DNA of 43,299 nt from an uncultured Saprospiraceae bacterium. Its GTDB lineage: Bacteria; Bacteroidota; Bacteroidia; Chitinophagales; Saprospiraceae. The notes under the pieces were generated by a model that ran no database searches, had not been told where the DNA came from, and saw only the letters and a program-made list of their open reading frames with translations. Positions 16,859-25,564 of this stretch are shown piece by piece. The stretch is taken from NCBI GenBank assembly GCA_938018185.1, contig CALIIW010000014.1, positions 1-43,299 on the forward strand, given 5' to 3'. The translations under genes were made by a program, and so were the position numbers. Position 1 is the stretch's first letter. Every line of letters starts with the position of its first letter.

Positions 16859-18511
16859 CTAAAAAACAACTAACACATTCCCTTGTCTTCTGTTCTTACT
16901 ATCTACTGCAATTACAAAATAAGATCCCTTTGAAAGCCGTCCAGTTGTATCAATACTTTGCTGCCGTTCACCAAACAATGATGTTGTCAATTTTTGACTT
17001 AAAATCATTTGCCCCTGCATGTTGTAGACAAACAAATCTGTCAACTCTGTTTTGTCTGAAGTCCTATACTTTATGACAACTGACTCATCGGCACTAATTG
17101 GATTTTTTGCAAGGTCAAAATAAAAGACACCATCAACTGGTTCGCAATAGGTATTTATCAAACATAAGCTTTGATCCAAATTTAATCTTCCTCCCGAAGA
17201 AACAAGTAAGTTTAAATCTTCATTTTTTGTAGCACCATTTAAAATAAATTCTCGCATCAGAAATGCTGTCTCCATAGGTATTTGCAAGGCTTGATTAGCC
17301 AACTTTTCACAAGGGGAAGAATACAACAAAGCGATCGCTCCAGCAACCAAAGGAGCTGCAGCTGAAGTCCCACTAAATATACCGTAGTTGTTTCCTGGCC
17401 TTGTTGTGAATATATCAATCCCCGGAGAACCTAAATCTATGGATTTTGTCCCATAGGCAGCATTCAATGATTTTGAATCAGCTTGATCCGTACTTGTTAC
17501 ACTTATTAAAAATGCACTCTTGCAAGAGGTAGGCATATCACCAATTGCATCAACATCAATATGTGAATTATCTGTTGCTCCTACATTCAGTACTCCTTGC
17601 TCTCCTAATAATTCATACATCCCACACCAAATTGGATGATCTTCTGCTTTCGCTCTTGGGATCCCCAAAGAAAGATTACTCGCAACAACGTATGCACCTT
17701 CAATGCCATTACTCAAATTGTAACTTTCACGCATCTTATAAACATAATCGTATGCTTTTATAATTTCAGCTTCTGTTGGTAAGCCACTCAATAGCATCAT
17801 TTTGATATTCCAATTGATTCCACTTACTCCTAGCTCGTTATCTCCCACAGCACCTATAATGCCGGCGACAGATGTTCCGTGACTTGTACCTGCAAGAGAA
17901 TTTTGATGATCATCTGTTTGGGAAATAAAATTCCATCCTTGATAATCATCCACAAAACCGTTCCCATCATTATCGATTCCATCCTCTGGTACTTCCTTTT
18001 GATTGATCCAAATATTTTTATTTAAATCTTCATGGCTAGTTTCAAATCCTCCATCCAAAATTGCAATAACCAACTCTCTTTCGTTGTTACTCGTTCCACC
18101 TGTGGTAAACTCCCATGCCATTGGCGCATTAATTTGTTCCAAAGACCACTGCTCATCTAGATATGGATCATTTGGAAAGACTTCTCTTTCAAAAACTTTA
18201 TGATTATACTGGACCACTTTTACTTCAGGCAAAGCAGAAAGTTTATGCATTAAAACTTCTGCGTTTACACTTTCATCAGGATAAGAAAGATGACATATAT
18301 TTAGATCTGTTTGAAGTTCAGAAAGACACTGGAACTCAACAGCAAGATTAATTTTGCTCCAAGCAATAAAATGAAAAACATCCACCTCCTCCTCAAACTG
18401 AATGATGATCTCTCCTGGAATTCTTTCGTTGCTTATTTGTGCATAGCTCAGTTTACTTCCACAAAAAGTGAAAACTAATAAGAAAATAAACTTTAATGCT
18501 TTATTCATCAA
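16859..18511 (-). CDS. Subtilisin-like serine protease (S8) with T9SS sorting domain
   Basis: 550 residues. A signal peptide (about 1-24, ending SKLSYA) is followed by a prodomain-like stretch to about 120. The S8 catalytic triad is complete: Asp153 (AILDGGFE), His211 (SHGTSVAG) and Ser383 (GTSAAAP), with oxyanion Asn279 (SNLSLG). An insertion rich in Asp and Asn (GIDNDGNGFVDD) between Asp and His is typical of secreted Bacteroidota subtilases and could bind calcium. The C-terminal 80 residues form a T9SS type A sorting domain (LFVYNMQGQMI ... KGSYFVIAV), preceded by a shortened entry motif. The start overlaps the end of the BtuF-like gene by 11 bp, so the genes are co-transcribed. Confidence 0.93.
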   Translation of the reverse strand: MMNKALKFIFLLVFTFCGSKLSYAQISNERIPGEIIIQFEEEVDVFHFIAWSKINLAVEFQCLSELQTDLNICHLSYPDESVNAEVLMHKLSALPEVKVVQYNHKVFEREVFPNDPYLDEQWSLEQINAPMAWEFTTGGTSNNERELVIAILDGGFETSHEDLNKNIWINQKEVPEDGIDNDGNGFVDDYQGWNFISQTDDHQNSLAGTSHGTSVAGIIGAVGDNELGVSGINWNIKMMLLSGLPTEAEIIKAYDYVYKMRESYNLSNGIEGAYVVASNLSLGIPRAKAEDHPIWCGMYELLGEQGVLNVGATDNSHIDVDAIGDMPTSCKSAFLISVTSTDQADSKSLNAAYGTKSIDLGSPGIDIFTTRPGNNYGIFSGTSAAAPLVAGAIALLYSSPCEKLANQALQIPMETAFLMREFILNGATKNEDLNLLVSSGGRLNLDQSLCLINTYCEPVDGVFYFDLAKNPISADESVVIKYRTSDKTELTDLFVYNMQGQMILSQKLTTSLFGERQQSIDTTGRLSKGSYFVIAVDSKNRRQGNVLVVF

Positions 18512-19301
18512 TTAATTTATTGATCTCTTCTTTTATTTTAATAAAATATCTTGGACTATGAATCAATCGGCTTCCATACCAGCTGAAATAAGTTCCATCA
18601 ACCAATAATATAATGGATTTTGGACATCTTTGTTGTATTTCAGCCTTATGCTTCTCTTTAAAAGGATAAGGCTCTGAAGATAAAAAAATTACTTCAGGCT
18701 GAACTTCTGATAGATAATCTAAGTCTGTTTGAGGGTATCTTTCTTTGTTGCAAAATATATTCCTAAAACCAGCCATTCTTAGCATACTGTCAATAAAAGT
18801 ATCCTTACCTGCACTCATATAAGGTTTTCTCCATATTAGATAAGCTGCATCTCTTTGAGAGTCATTCACTAACAGCTTAAAGGAATTTCTTATCCTTAAT
18901 GAAATATCTTCTGCTTTTTCTAAAGTACTTGTCAGGACGCCAATTTTTTCGACCATCTCTATGGAGGTTTTTAGGTCTTTTACGTCACTGATCCAAATAG
19001 GAAAATGATTTGCAAGTTCTAAAATTTGCTCTTTTGTGTTTTCTTCCTTATTAGCTATTATCAGATCAGGTTGAAGGGCTATGATTTTCTCAATGTTAAG
19101 ATTTTTTGTACCACCTATTTGTTCAATCTTTTTTTTTAAAACAAGAGGATATTCACAGTACTTTGTAATGCCAACTAACTTGCTCAATAAACCAAGATCA
19201 AACAATAATTCTGACTGTGAGGGGACCAAAGAAATAATTCTTTTTGGCATTGCATTCATCTTGACAGAACGCTCCATCTGATCAATATGGATAGTCTTCA
19301 T
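18501..19301 (-). CDS. BtuF-like helical-backbone metal/cobalamin receptor
   Basis: 266 residues, substrate-binding protein fold of the TroA/BtuF type. Hallmarks: PKRIISLVPSQSELLFDLGL, VGITKYCEYP, IGGTKNLNIEKIIALQPDLI, YLIWRKPYMSAGKDTFIDSM and a C-terminal FLSSEPYPFKEKH ... FSWYGSRL. This subfamily is common in Bacteroidota. It has no signal peptide here, so either it acts in the cytoplasm or the start is wrong; no better start was found. Its ATG overlaps the preceding stop (TAATG). No ABC permease or ATPase is nearby. Confidence 0.85.
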   Translation of the reverse strand: MKTIHIDQMERSVKMNAMPKRIISLVPSQSELLFDLGLLSKLVGITKYCEYPLVLKKKIEQIGGTKNLNIEKIIALQPDLIIANKEENTKEQILELANHFPIWISDVKDLKTSIEMVEKIGVLTSTLEKAEDISLRIRNSFKLLVNDSQRDAAYLIWRKPYMSAGKDTFIDSMLRMAGFRNIFCNKERYPQTDLDYLSEVQPEVIFLSSEPYPFKEKHKAEIQQRCPKSIILLVDGTYFSWYGSRLIHSPRYFIKIKEEINKLIDE

Positions 19302-20188
19302 TAAAGCCCTTTTTTGTCTATGACAACAAGTAAATTGTCTGAATTTAAACTTAATCTTGTTATGTTTTTTATACCATAGGAAGCCAAGTCAAAAATCGGA
19401 ATCCAATCATTATGTTCTTGTGGATGAAACGCAAAAATCTCAGATCCTTTTGCCATCATATAAGTCCCATTATGCAATATGAAATCTTCTGACCCTTTCA
19501 AGGTTTCTATGATGATAGAAGACCGATAGGATTGAACATCTAGCTCCTTAATGTACCAACTTTCTGGGCCTAGTTTTTGTACATAAGCTAAGTTGCCATT
19601 TGGCAATTTTTGCATGCCTCTTCCAATCTTTGATGTCAACTCAGTATAATTTTGATCTTCTGTATCAGCAATAACCAATCTATGTGGATCTCCAACAATA
19701 AACAAAGCAACCTTTCTTGGGCTTAACCAACAATGATAACCGACACCAACAATTTTTTCAAAAATTGGCTGACCTTGATTGGATCTATTCAAAGGGAATT
19801 TCCAAAGTCTCTGAGTGCTTTTTGAATCTTTTTCTACACGTACACAACTGAAATGATTTCCATCGGGCATTAGAGTAGGTGAGTATTCCGACTCAGGAGT
19901 ATCGGTTATAACTTTTAATTTTCTATTTGAAAGATCTAAAGAATAAATATCAGTCTGATCACCAGACATCTTTTGAACACTCAAAAAGATCGTTTTACTT
20001 TTTATAAATGATGGCTGATTATTATAACCTTCTAGGTTATACGCATTTAGAAATTTGGCATTTCTAATAGAATATTTCTCAGGACTATTTTTTTGAATAA
20101 AAAAACTATATACATTTGTTTCAGGTAACTGGGCAAAAACAATGCTAGTGACACTGCTCAAAAGTATCAATAAAAGACCTTCTTTCAT
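19301..20188 (-). CDS. Exported PD40/TolB-like beta-propeller protein
   Basis: 295 residues with a signal peptide (KEGLLLILLSSVTSIVFAQ). Repeated short motifs of the PD40 type are visible: SDIYSLDLSNRKLKVITDTPESEYSPTLMPDG (about 95-115), RLWKFPL, LVIADTEDQNYTELT and NGNLAYVQ. It probably folds as a small periplasmic beta-propeller. It is the first gene of the operon 19301-16859, with TAATG overlap to the BtuF-like gene. Substrate or partner unknown. Confidence 0.75.
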   Translation of the reverse strand: MKEGLLLILLSSVTSIVFAQLPETNVYSFFIQKNSPEKYSIRNAKFLNAYNLEGYNNQPSFIKSKTIFLSVQKMSGDQTDIYSLDLSNRKLKVITDTPESEYSPTLMPDGNHFSCVRVEKDSKSTQRLWKFPLNRSNQGQPIFEKIVGVGYHCWLSPRKVALFIVGDPHRLVIADTEDQNYTELTSKIGRGMQKLPNGNLAYVQKLGPESWYIKELDVQSYRSSIIIETLKGSEDFILHNGTYMMAKGSEIFAFHPQEHNDWIPIFDLASYGIKNITRLSLNSDNLLVVIDKKGL

Positions 20189-20340
20189 CTTGTTTGGCTA
20201 TTTTAGTAGGCTTTAATTTAGATTAAAAATTTTGTTTTTTAGGAATCTGACAAAAATTTTAGAGAAAAAAGTGTTTCATGGCTTGCAAAGGAAGACTTAA
20301 TATTTAATAAACTCATAGCTTAAGTCTAATTTGTAGATTC

Positions 20341-20373
20341 TTGTTTTTGCTTAATTATATTTATTTAATTTTG
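20341..20373 (+). promoter_or_regulatory. Putative promoter of the sugar dehydrogenase gene
   Basis: TAATTTTG at 20366-20373 matches the Bacteroidota TAnnTTTG -7 box, and TTG at 20341-20343 lies 22 bp before it as a candidate -33 element. This fits a leader of about ten bases before the ATG at 20389. It also argues against reading the TTG at 20341 as a start codon. Confidence 0.45.
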
Positions 20374-20388
20374 GTTCAAATATCTGGT

Positions 20389-22014
20389 ATGATAAAAGCT
20401 CACATCACTTTAATCGCATTTTTTTTCTTTTGCTTATCAAATGCCCAATCTCAATTGCCATTTGATTTTTCCTTAGACGTTTATGCTAGCGGCTTTAGTT
20501 CGCCTGTAGATATAGATAATGCTGGAGACGATAGGCTTTTTATAATTGAAAGAAGTGGAAGAATCAAAATCATTGATAGCCAAGGTACAGTGATCCAAAC
20601 ACCCTTTTTAGACATTGATGAAAGAGTCCACAATTCGGGCAACCAAAGTGAACAAGGATTATTAGGAATAGCCTTTCATCCTGACTATAAAAATAATGGT
20701 TATTTCTTTTTACATTATACTGCAAATAACGATGATGGAGTAATTTCAAGATTCTCTGTCGACCCTGCAGACCCTAATAGGGCAGATCCCAATTCTGAAA
20801 AAGAAATTATGGTCATTGACCAGCCTTATAACAATCATAATGGTGGCTGTATAAAATTTGGGCCTGATGGATATTTATATATTGGACTTGGCGATGGCGG
20901 ATCGGCTAATGATCCTCAAAATTTTGCTCAGAATCCTCAAACTGTTTTGGGCAAAATGTTAAGAATTGATATTGATAATGGAGATCCTTATTCTATCCCA
21001 AGCAATAATCCTTTTGTAAGCGATCCTGAAATTCTTGATGAAATTTGGGCTACCGGTCTCAGAAATCCTTGGAAATTTTCTTTCGATAGGAAAAAAGGAG
21101 ATTTATGGATTGCTGATGTTGGACAAGGAGACTGGGAAGAAATAAATAAAGAGGATGCCGGTTTCGCAGGTGGAAACAATTATGGATGGAGATGTTATGA
21201 AGGTAGCAGTTCATTCGCAATTGGAGGATGTGGCCCTTCAAGTGAATACACTTCTCCTTACATAGAATACAATCACATTGGTTTAACTCATTGTTCCATA
21301 ACTGGTGGTTATGTATATAGAGGAAATAATTCAGCATTGGTAGATTACGACTTATATTTTTATGCAGATTATTGTTCAGGTGCACTTTGGTGTTCGGTAA
21401 ATGATGGCCAATCTCTCAAGCAGATAGAAATTGATCGCTTTTTTGGATTTGCGCCTTCAACTTTTGGAGAGGATCTTGATGGAGAGATCTACATGGCTAG
21501 CATTTCTAATGGCAGAATTTATCATTTAAATTTGTGCAAATCCATAGAATTTCAAATCACTGAGGATGATAATCTTTCAGCACCAGATGGATTCGATTCC
21601 TATCAATGGCTTTTAAATGATGAAGAAATAGTAGGAGCAACAAGTCGTACTTTTTTGCCTCTTGTATCTGGAATTTATACGGTACTTATAACTGATGAAA
21701 ATGGTTGTTCCTTTTTGTCTGATGAACTTGATTATAAAGTACTTTCTATAGGTTCAATTTCTGGTTTAGAAAAATTTGAATTGAATCCAAATCCTGTAAA
21801 CGAAACTTTAAATTTGAATTTTGTTTCTAGCAGAAAGATTAATGGAGTAATTAGTATCACTAATAATCTAGGACAAACTCTCTACAAAAAAGAGATCTCC
21901 ATAAACGGGGAATCTAACTTAAAGATCAATACCTCTGAATTCGAAGCTGCCTTCTATAATTTAATTATTACTTCTAAAAAACAAATTCAAATTAGTAGAT
22001 TCTTAAAATTATAA
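20389..22014 (+). CDS. Secreted PQQ-dependent sugar dehydrogenase (GSDH) with T9SS sorting domain
   Basis: 541 residues from the ATG at 20389, which opens a signal peptide (IKAHITLIAFFFFCLSNAQS). The glucose/sorbosone dehydrogenase propeller occupies about 25-380: GLLGIAFHPDYKNNGYFFLHY, the NNHNGGCIKFGPDGYLYIGLG segment with the conserved His, GLRNPWKFSFD and WIADVGQGDWEEIN. In this family PQQ is the cofactor and sugars are oxidised outside the cytoplasm; the substrate here is not determinable. An Ig-like stretch (about 390-455) leads to a C-terminal T9SS sorting domain (LNPNPVNETLNLNF ... AFYNLIITSKKQIQISRFLKL). The stop overlaps the next start (TAATG), so translation is coupled. Confidence 0.92.
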   Translation: MIKAHITLIAFFFFCLSNAQSQLPFDFSLDVYASGFSSPVDIDNAGDDRLFIIERSGRIKIIDSQGTVIQTPFLDIDERVHNSGNQSEQGLLGIAFHPDYKNNGYFFLHYTANNDDGVISRFSVDPADPNRADPNSEKEIMVIDQPYNNHNGGCIKFGPDGYLYIGLGDGGSANDPQNFAQNPQTVLGKMLRIDIDNGDPYSIPSNNPFVSDPEILDEIWATGLRNPWKFSFDRKKGDLWIADVGQGDWEEINKEDAGFAGGNNYGWRCYEGSSSFAIGGCGPSSEYTSPYIEYNHIGLTHCSITGGYVYRGNNSALVDYDLYFYADYCSGALWCSVNDGQSLKQIEIDRFFGFAPSTFGEDLDGEIYMASISNGRIYHLNLCKSIEFQITEDDNLSAPDGFDSYQWLLNDEEIVGATSRTFLPLVSGIYTVLITDENGCSFLSDELDYKVLSIGSISGLEKFELNPNPVNETLNLNFVSSRKINGVISITNNLGQTLYKKEISINGESNLKINTSEFEAAFYNLIITSKKQIQISRFLKL

Positions 22015-22985
22015 TGCGAAAGCTATCTTTAATAACTGCTTTTTTATTTTTAACAATTTGTAGCTCAACCGCTCAATCAAACTCCTTCAATATTCCTTTT
22101 AAGGTAGGGATCATTGCTGAATATGGAACGCATATTCAACGCCTTGGTTTTCTAGCTTCTTTTTTCACGACCTTCAAGAATCATGAATTTGATATGGAAT
22201 ATAGAACATATTATAATTTTAAAAATCTTGGTCCTGAACTAAGCTATTGGGAAAATAAATTTACTGCTGCTTATACCTTTGGATTTGGAACTTCTCGTGA
22301 AAGCTATCGACCAAATCCTTTCTTTAAGCCGATTTTAAGCCATTTAGACGAAAGATTTGCCTTATCATACGGAATAAGCTTCTATTTTAACAAAATCGGC
22401 TCACAGCAGTCTATTGGGGCAATGAGCTTCTACGTTGACGATTGGATCATTACTTCAGAAAATGATGTCTTTGGAAATACAAAAGGTAGGGATCGATTCA
22501 GGACTGGTTCTTTATCAGTCACGCATGTTGTGGATGATTTTGTATATTCCCTAAACACCGTACTCTGGACTGGTGATGGAAAATGTTCTGATGCACAAAA
22601 ACATACAACAAGCAACACAAACAAGGACTTAGAAATTGAGAATCGATACAAGTCAAGATATGGATACAAAGACATTAGCAAATGTCTTTTTGGTAAATTT
22701 GCGCATGGTATTTTAAATGCGGAAGTCACTTACAAGCCAAGTAATTTTTTCGATCAAAACTATTCAGCTTCAATTGGTTTAGATTCTGAAAATATTCGAC
22801 ACCTGGTGCAAAATAAAATCATTCATGACATGTATTTTCTCCCTGAAAAATTGATGGGATCAAAAAATCTACATTACCCAATTTTAGATGAAGAAGGAAA
22901 ACCTTTTCTTGATGAAAAGGAACAAGTAAAAAGGAAAGACCGCTTTTACTTTCAATTAGGTCAAAACACCGCATGGAATTATTAA
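22014..22985 (+). CDS. Exported protein resembling polymorphic toxin type 23
   Basis: 323 residues with a signal peptide (RKLSLITAFLFLTICSSTAQS). Alternating aromatic strands in the first half (FDMEYRTYYNFKNLGPELSYW) look like a beta-sheet or barrel. The second half has FYVDDWIITSENDVFGNTKGRDRFRTGSLSV and the distinctive NIRHLVQNKIIHDM, ending with FYFQLGQNTAWNY. These features match Bacteroidota proteins labelled polymorphic toxin type 23, recalled from memory. Whether that label implies toxicity for stand-alone members is doubtful, since many look like envelope proteins. Translation is coupled to the sugar dehydrogenase by TAATG overlap. No immunity gene is visible. It converges with coaE, 17 bp away. 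Confidence 0.55.
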   Translation: MRKLSLITAFLFLTICSSTAQSNSFNIPFKVGIIAEYGTHIQRLGFLASFFTTFKNHEFDMEYRTYYNFKNLGPELSYWENKFTAAYTFGFGTSRESYRPNPFFKPILSHLDERFALSYGISFYFNKIGSQQSIGAMSFYVDDWIITSENDVFGNTKGRDRFRTGSLSVTHVVDDFVYSLNTVLWTGDGKCSDAQKHTTSNTNKDLEIENRYKSRYGYKDISKCLFGKFAHGILNAEVTYKPSNFFDQNYSASIGLDSENIRHLVQNKIIHDMYFLPEKLMGSKNLHYPILDEEGKPFLDEKEQVKRKDRFYFQLGQNTAWNY

Positions 22986-23002
22986 AAAAGCAAACCTAGA
23001 AC

Positions 23003-23611
23003 TTAAACTTTATTGGCTTGTTCATTTATCTGCTTAATTAATTTGTTGTGCACTACTAGCACTTGTCTTACCAAAGATTTATCGCCATTATTATCTATAA
23101 CAAAATCTGCAAACTTAATCTTCTCCGATGGACTCAACTGCTTACTTTCTCTTGCTAAAACTGCCTCCTTACTTACTTGGTCCCTTTGAGTAACCCGATT
23201 TATTCTCACTTCTAGATCTGCATGGACAATTATCAATTTATCTAAGAGCTTATGTGCGCCAATTTCCACGAGTAACGCGGCTTCTTTGATAGCATAGGGT
23301 GCTTTTTGTTTTTCAAACCAATGTTTAGAATGTAAGGCAACTGCTGGATGAACGATTTGATTTAATTGATCTAAGCTACTTTTATCATTAAAAACAATAC
23401 CAGCTAGTTTCTTTCTATCTAATTCACCTTCAGAAGTATATATGTCTTTACCAAATAAGGTTACTATTTTTTTTCTAACTGCACCATCTGAATGCATGAG
23501 TTTTTTGGCCTCCCAATCTGAATAATAAATTGGAATTCCTAACAACTCAAACAACCTACAAACAGTGGTTTTTCCACTTCCGATACTACCTGAAATACCT
23601 ATTTGAAGCAT
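23003..23611 (-). CDS. coaE: Dephospho-CoA kinase
   Basis: Last step of coenzyme A synthesis: phosphorylation of the 3'-hydroxyl of dephospho-CoA. 202 residues, normal length. P-loop GSIGSGKT at 8-15 (MLQIGISGSIGSGKTTVCRLFE), the acceptor-binding YYSDWEAKKLM segment, HPAVALH and the lid-like RVTQRDQVSKEAVLARESKQ are all present. Its ATG overlaps the stop of queE at 23611 (TAATG), so the two are co-translated. Confidence 0.95.
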   Translation of the reverse strand: MLQIGISGSIGSGKTTVCRLFELLGIPIYYSDWEAKKLMHSDGAVRKKIVTLFGKDIYTSEGELDRKKLAGIVFNDKSSLDQLNQIVHPAVALHSKHWFEKQKAPYAIKEAALLVEIGAHKLLDKLIIVHADLEVRINRVTQRDQVSKEAVLARESKQLSPSEKIKFADFVIDNNGDKSLVRQVLVVHNKLIKQINEQANKV

Positions 23612-24252
23612 TATGGAATGTTTAAAATTTTATGGGTCTGCAAACTTAGTTTCCACATCGGATTTTCCTTGCAGTATTTGATGCACAATTGAATGTTTTC
23701 TTCGATATCTGGGCCATCCATTGGCTGTAAAAATTTATGATCAAATGCTAAGTCTTGATAGCGTTCTGGTTCGGCATCTTTTTGTGGATATACCAACTTT
23801 AATTCTTGTCCCTTTTGCACTATGATTTCAGTATTCGCTTTCGGACTCATACAAATCCAATCTATTCCTTCAGGTACCTTGAGGGTTCCGTTTGTTTCTA
23901 CAGCAATTTCAAAACCATGGCTTTTAAAAGCATCTATAATTGATTCATTTAATTGCAACATCGGTTCTCCACCAGTGAATACAACAAACTTTGATTTTGA
24001 TTTTGGATCTGGCCAAAGACTGGAGCAAAAATTTGCCAACTCCAAAGAACTATACTTGCCACCTGCTTCACCATCAGTTCCCCAAAAGTTAGTATCACAA
24101 AATTTGCAAATAGCGGTGGCCCTGTCTTCTTCTCTTCCGCTCCACAAATTACAGCCTGAAAACCTACAAAAAACAGCAGGTCTTCCTGTGTGGAATCCTT
24201 CACCTTGGAGGGTGTAGTAAATCTCCTTTATCGAACATTTCTTGTCTTCCAA
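23611..24252 (-). CDS. queE: 7-carboxy-7-deazaguanine synthase (radical SAM)
   Basis: Converts 6-carboxytetrahydropterin to 7-carboxy-7-deazaguanine in queuosine/preQ0 synthesis. 213 residues. N-terminal IYYTLQGEGFHTGRPAVFCRFSGC, and an iron-sulfur motif of the C-x14-C-x2-C type (Cys34, Cys49, Cys52) instead of the classical C-x3-C-x2-C; this longer spacing is a known QueE variant. FTGGEPMLQ is the SAM-binding GGEP motif, and VETNGT and SPKAN follow. The gene lies between the Rid-family gene (1-bp gap) and coaE. No other queuosine gene is in the window. Confidence 0.95.
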   Translation of the reverse strand: MEDKKCSIKEIYYTLQGEGFHTGRPAVFCRFSGCNLWSGREEDRATAICKFCDTNFWGTDGEAGGKYSSLELANFCSSLWPDPKSKSKFVVFTGGEPMLQLNESIIDAFKSHGFEIAVETNGTLKVPEGIDWICMSPKANTEIIVQKGQELKLVYPQKDAEPERYQDLAFDHKFLQPMDGPDIEENIQLCIKYCKENPMWKLSLQTHKILNIP

Positions 24253-24253
24253 A

Positions 24254-24676
24254 TTATTTCTGACTGGTAAAAAACGAATTTACGATTTCCTTTTGATTGA
24301 TTGCTGTCATTTCAATTTCAACTAATAATTTATCATCTATCAAGCGACTTACTTCTACAAGAGTAGAACAAGGGTTGATATTCTTAAAACATTCACCATG
24401 TGCTCTTCCCACTTCCTCCCAATCATCGATGTTTGTAACAAATATTCTTGTTCGGATGACTTGTTCTAGATCCAATCCATTCATTTGCAACACTTTCTGA
24501 ATCTTTTCGATAATGAACTTTGTTTGTTTGTAAGCATCTCCTAGTCCTATAATCGTTCCATTTTCATCGATTGCTGTTGTCCCTGAAAATTCAAAATAGG
24601 GGCCACAAATTACTGCACGTGAATAAGATACTATATTTTCCCATTTCGTCTTTGAACCTATCCTTTTTATTTCCAT
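24254..24676 (-). CDS. Rid-family protein (YjgF/YER057c superfamily)
   Basis: The start is taken at 24676 (MEIKRIGSKTKWENIV, 140 residues), since the frame's extension to 24709 is not family-like. Features of the Rid fold: YSRAVICGPYFEFSGTTAIDENG, TKFIIEKIQKVLQMNGLDLEQVIRTRIFVTNIDDWEEVGRAHGECF, and PCSTLVEVSRLIDDKLLVEIEMTAI. Where imine-hydrolysing RidA has the active-site arginine (PARSAVEV), this protein has PCSTLVEV, so it belongs to a Rid subfamily without that arginine and is probably not a canonical 2-iminobutanoate deaminase. First gene of the Rid-queE-coaE unit. Confidence 0.88.
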   Translation of the reverse strand: MEIKRIGSKTKWENIVSYSRAVICGPYFEFSGTTAIDENGTIIGLGDAYKQTKFIIEKIQKVLQMNGLDLEQVIRTRIFVTNIDDWEEVGRAHGECFKNINPCSTLVEVSRLIDDKLLVEIEMTAINQKEIVNSFFTSQK

Positions 24677-24773
24677 ATTGTATTTAGGTTTATAATACAA
24701 TTTGCACAAATTATTTTAAACTTTAGATTATTTCTCAAATTGAACAAATCAATTGACAAACTAGTACCCGCTA

Positions 24774-25553
24774 ATGGATTTACAACTAATTTTCTTACCT
24801 GAGTCTCTTGATGACAATTCTATTAAGGGTTATCATATTGGAATTCAAAATACATCGAGTCATGATTACATCTATACCATCAAAATTGATTTCAAGAATA
24901 AAACCTTAATCGAAAAAAGGGGGAAAATTGAAAGTAAAAACATTTGCCAATTGGATTTTATGCCATTTGAAGAATTAAACAACACACCCGAATTCAAATG
25001 TGATTTTTGGAAATTAAATAAGGATAAAACGGGAAAAAAAATCAGCAGCTTTTGTAAAATAAAACCCAAACAATTTTTTGTTAAAAAGATTTTTCTTGAA
25101 AGTATTCAAAGAGAAGTAATTTTATATAAACTAGAAGTTTCAAAAACAATTCTAAGTGAGAAAGGGGAGGATTTAACAACTTATACAAAAGAAAATATCA
25201 CAACTCAGAAAGTAAAACCAAATTTTGTCTATAGCACTGATAAAATAGATTTACTTTCTAGAGCAGAATTTGTAAATGAAATTGATTTGCATTTAGAGAA
25301 TCTAACCCAGAAAGGAGCTAAACTTCGTAATAATGAAAAACTTGATTTGCAGTTAACTGCTGCAGAGAATTTTATACAAAAGGCAATTAAACTGGACGCC
25401 TCAAAAGTTTACCTTATCCATGGAATTGGAAAAGGTAAACTTAAAGAACGTATTCATGATTTATTGCACCGACATCCTTCGGTGAGATCTTTCAAAAATG
25501 AATATCATCACAAATATGGTTACGGTGCTACTGAAGTGATATTTAGAAAATAA
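24774..25553 (+). CDS. Smr-domain protein with N-terminal DUF2027-like region
   Basis: 259 residues. The C-terminal Smr domain (about 178-259) has EIDLHLENL, VYLIHGIGKGKLKERIHDLL (the HGxGxG loop) and the final YGYGATEVIF strand. The N-terminal part (LQLIFLPESLDDNSIKGYHIG and later a helix-poor domain) resembles the DUF2027 region found with Smr in Bacteroidota. Smr domains are nucleic-acid-binding or nicking modules; MutS2-free versions like this one are of uncertain function. It converges with infC, leaving 11 bp. Confidence 0.88.
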   Translation: MDLQLIFLPESLDDNSIKGYHIGIQNTSSHDYIYTIKIDFKNKTLIEKRGKIESKNICQLDFMPFEELNNTPEFKCDFWKLNKDKTGKKISSFCKIKPKQFFVKKIFLESIQREVILYKLEVSKTILSEKGEDLTTYTKENITTQKVKPNFVYSTDKIDLLSRAEFVNEIDLHLENLTQKGAKLRNNEKLDLQLTAAENFIQKAIKLDASKVYLIHGIGKGKLKERIHDLLHRHPSVRSFKNEYHHKYGYGATEVIFRK

Positions 25554-25564
25554 ACACCATTTTT

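Noticed and set aside
20341..20388. TTG at 20341 as start of the sugar dehydrogenase
   Set aside because: It would add 16 residues before the signal peptide and overlaps a plausible promoter; ATG at 20389 starts a clean signal peptide.
22014..22985. Calling this gene a confirmed secreted toxin
   Set aside because: The family resemblance is by memory, no immunity gene or trafficking domain is present, and the first half looks like envelope beta structure.
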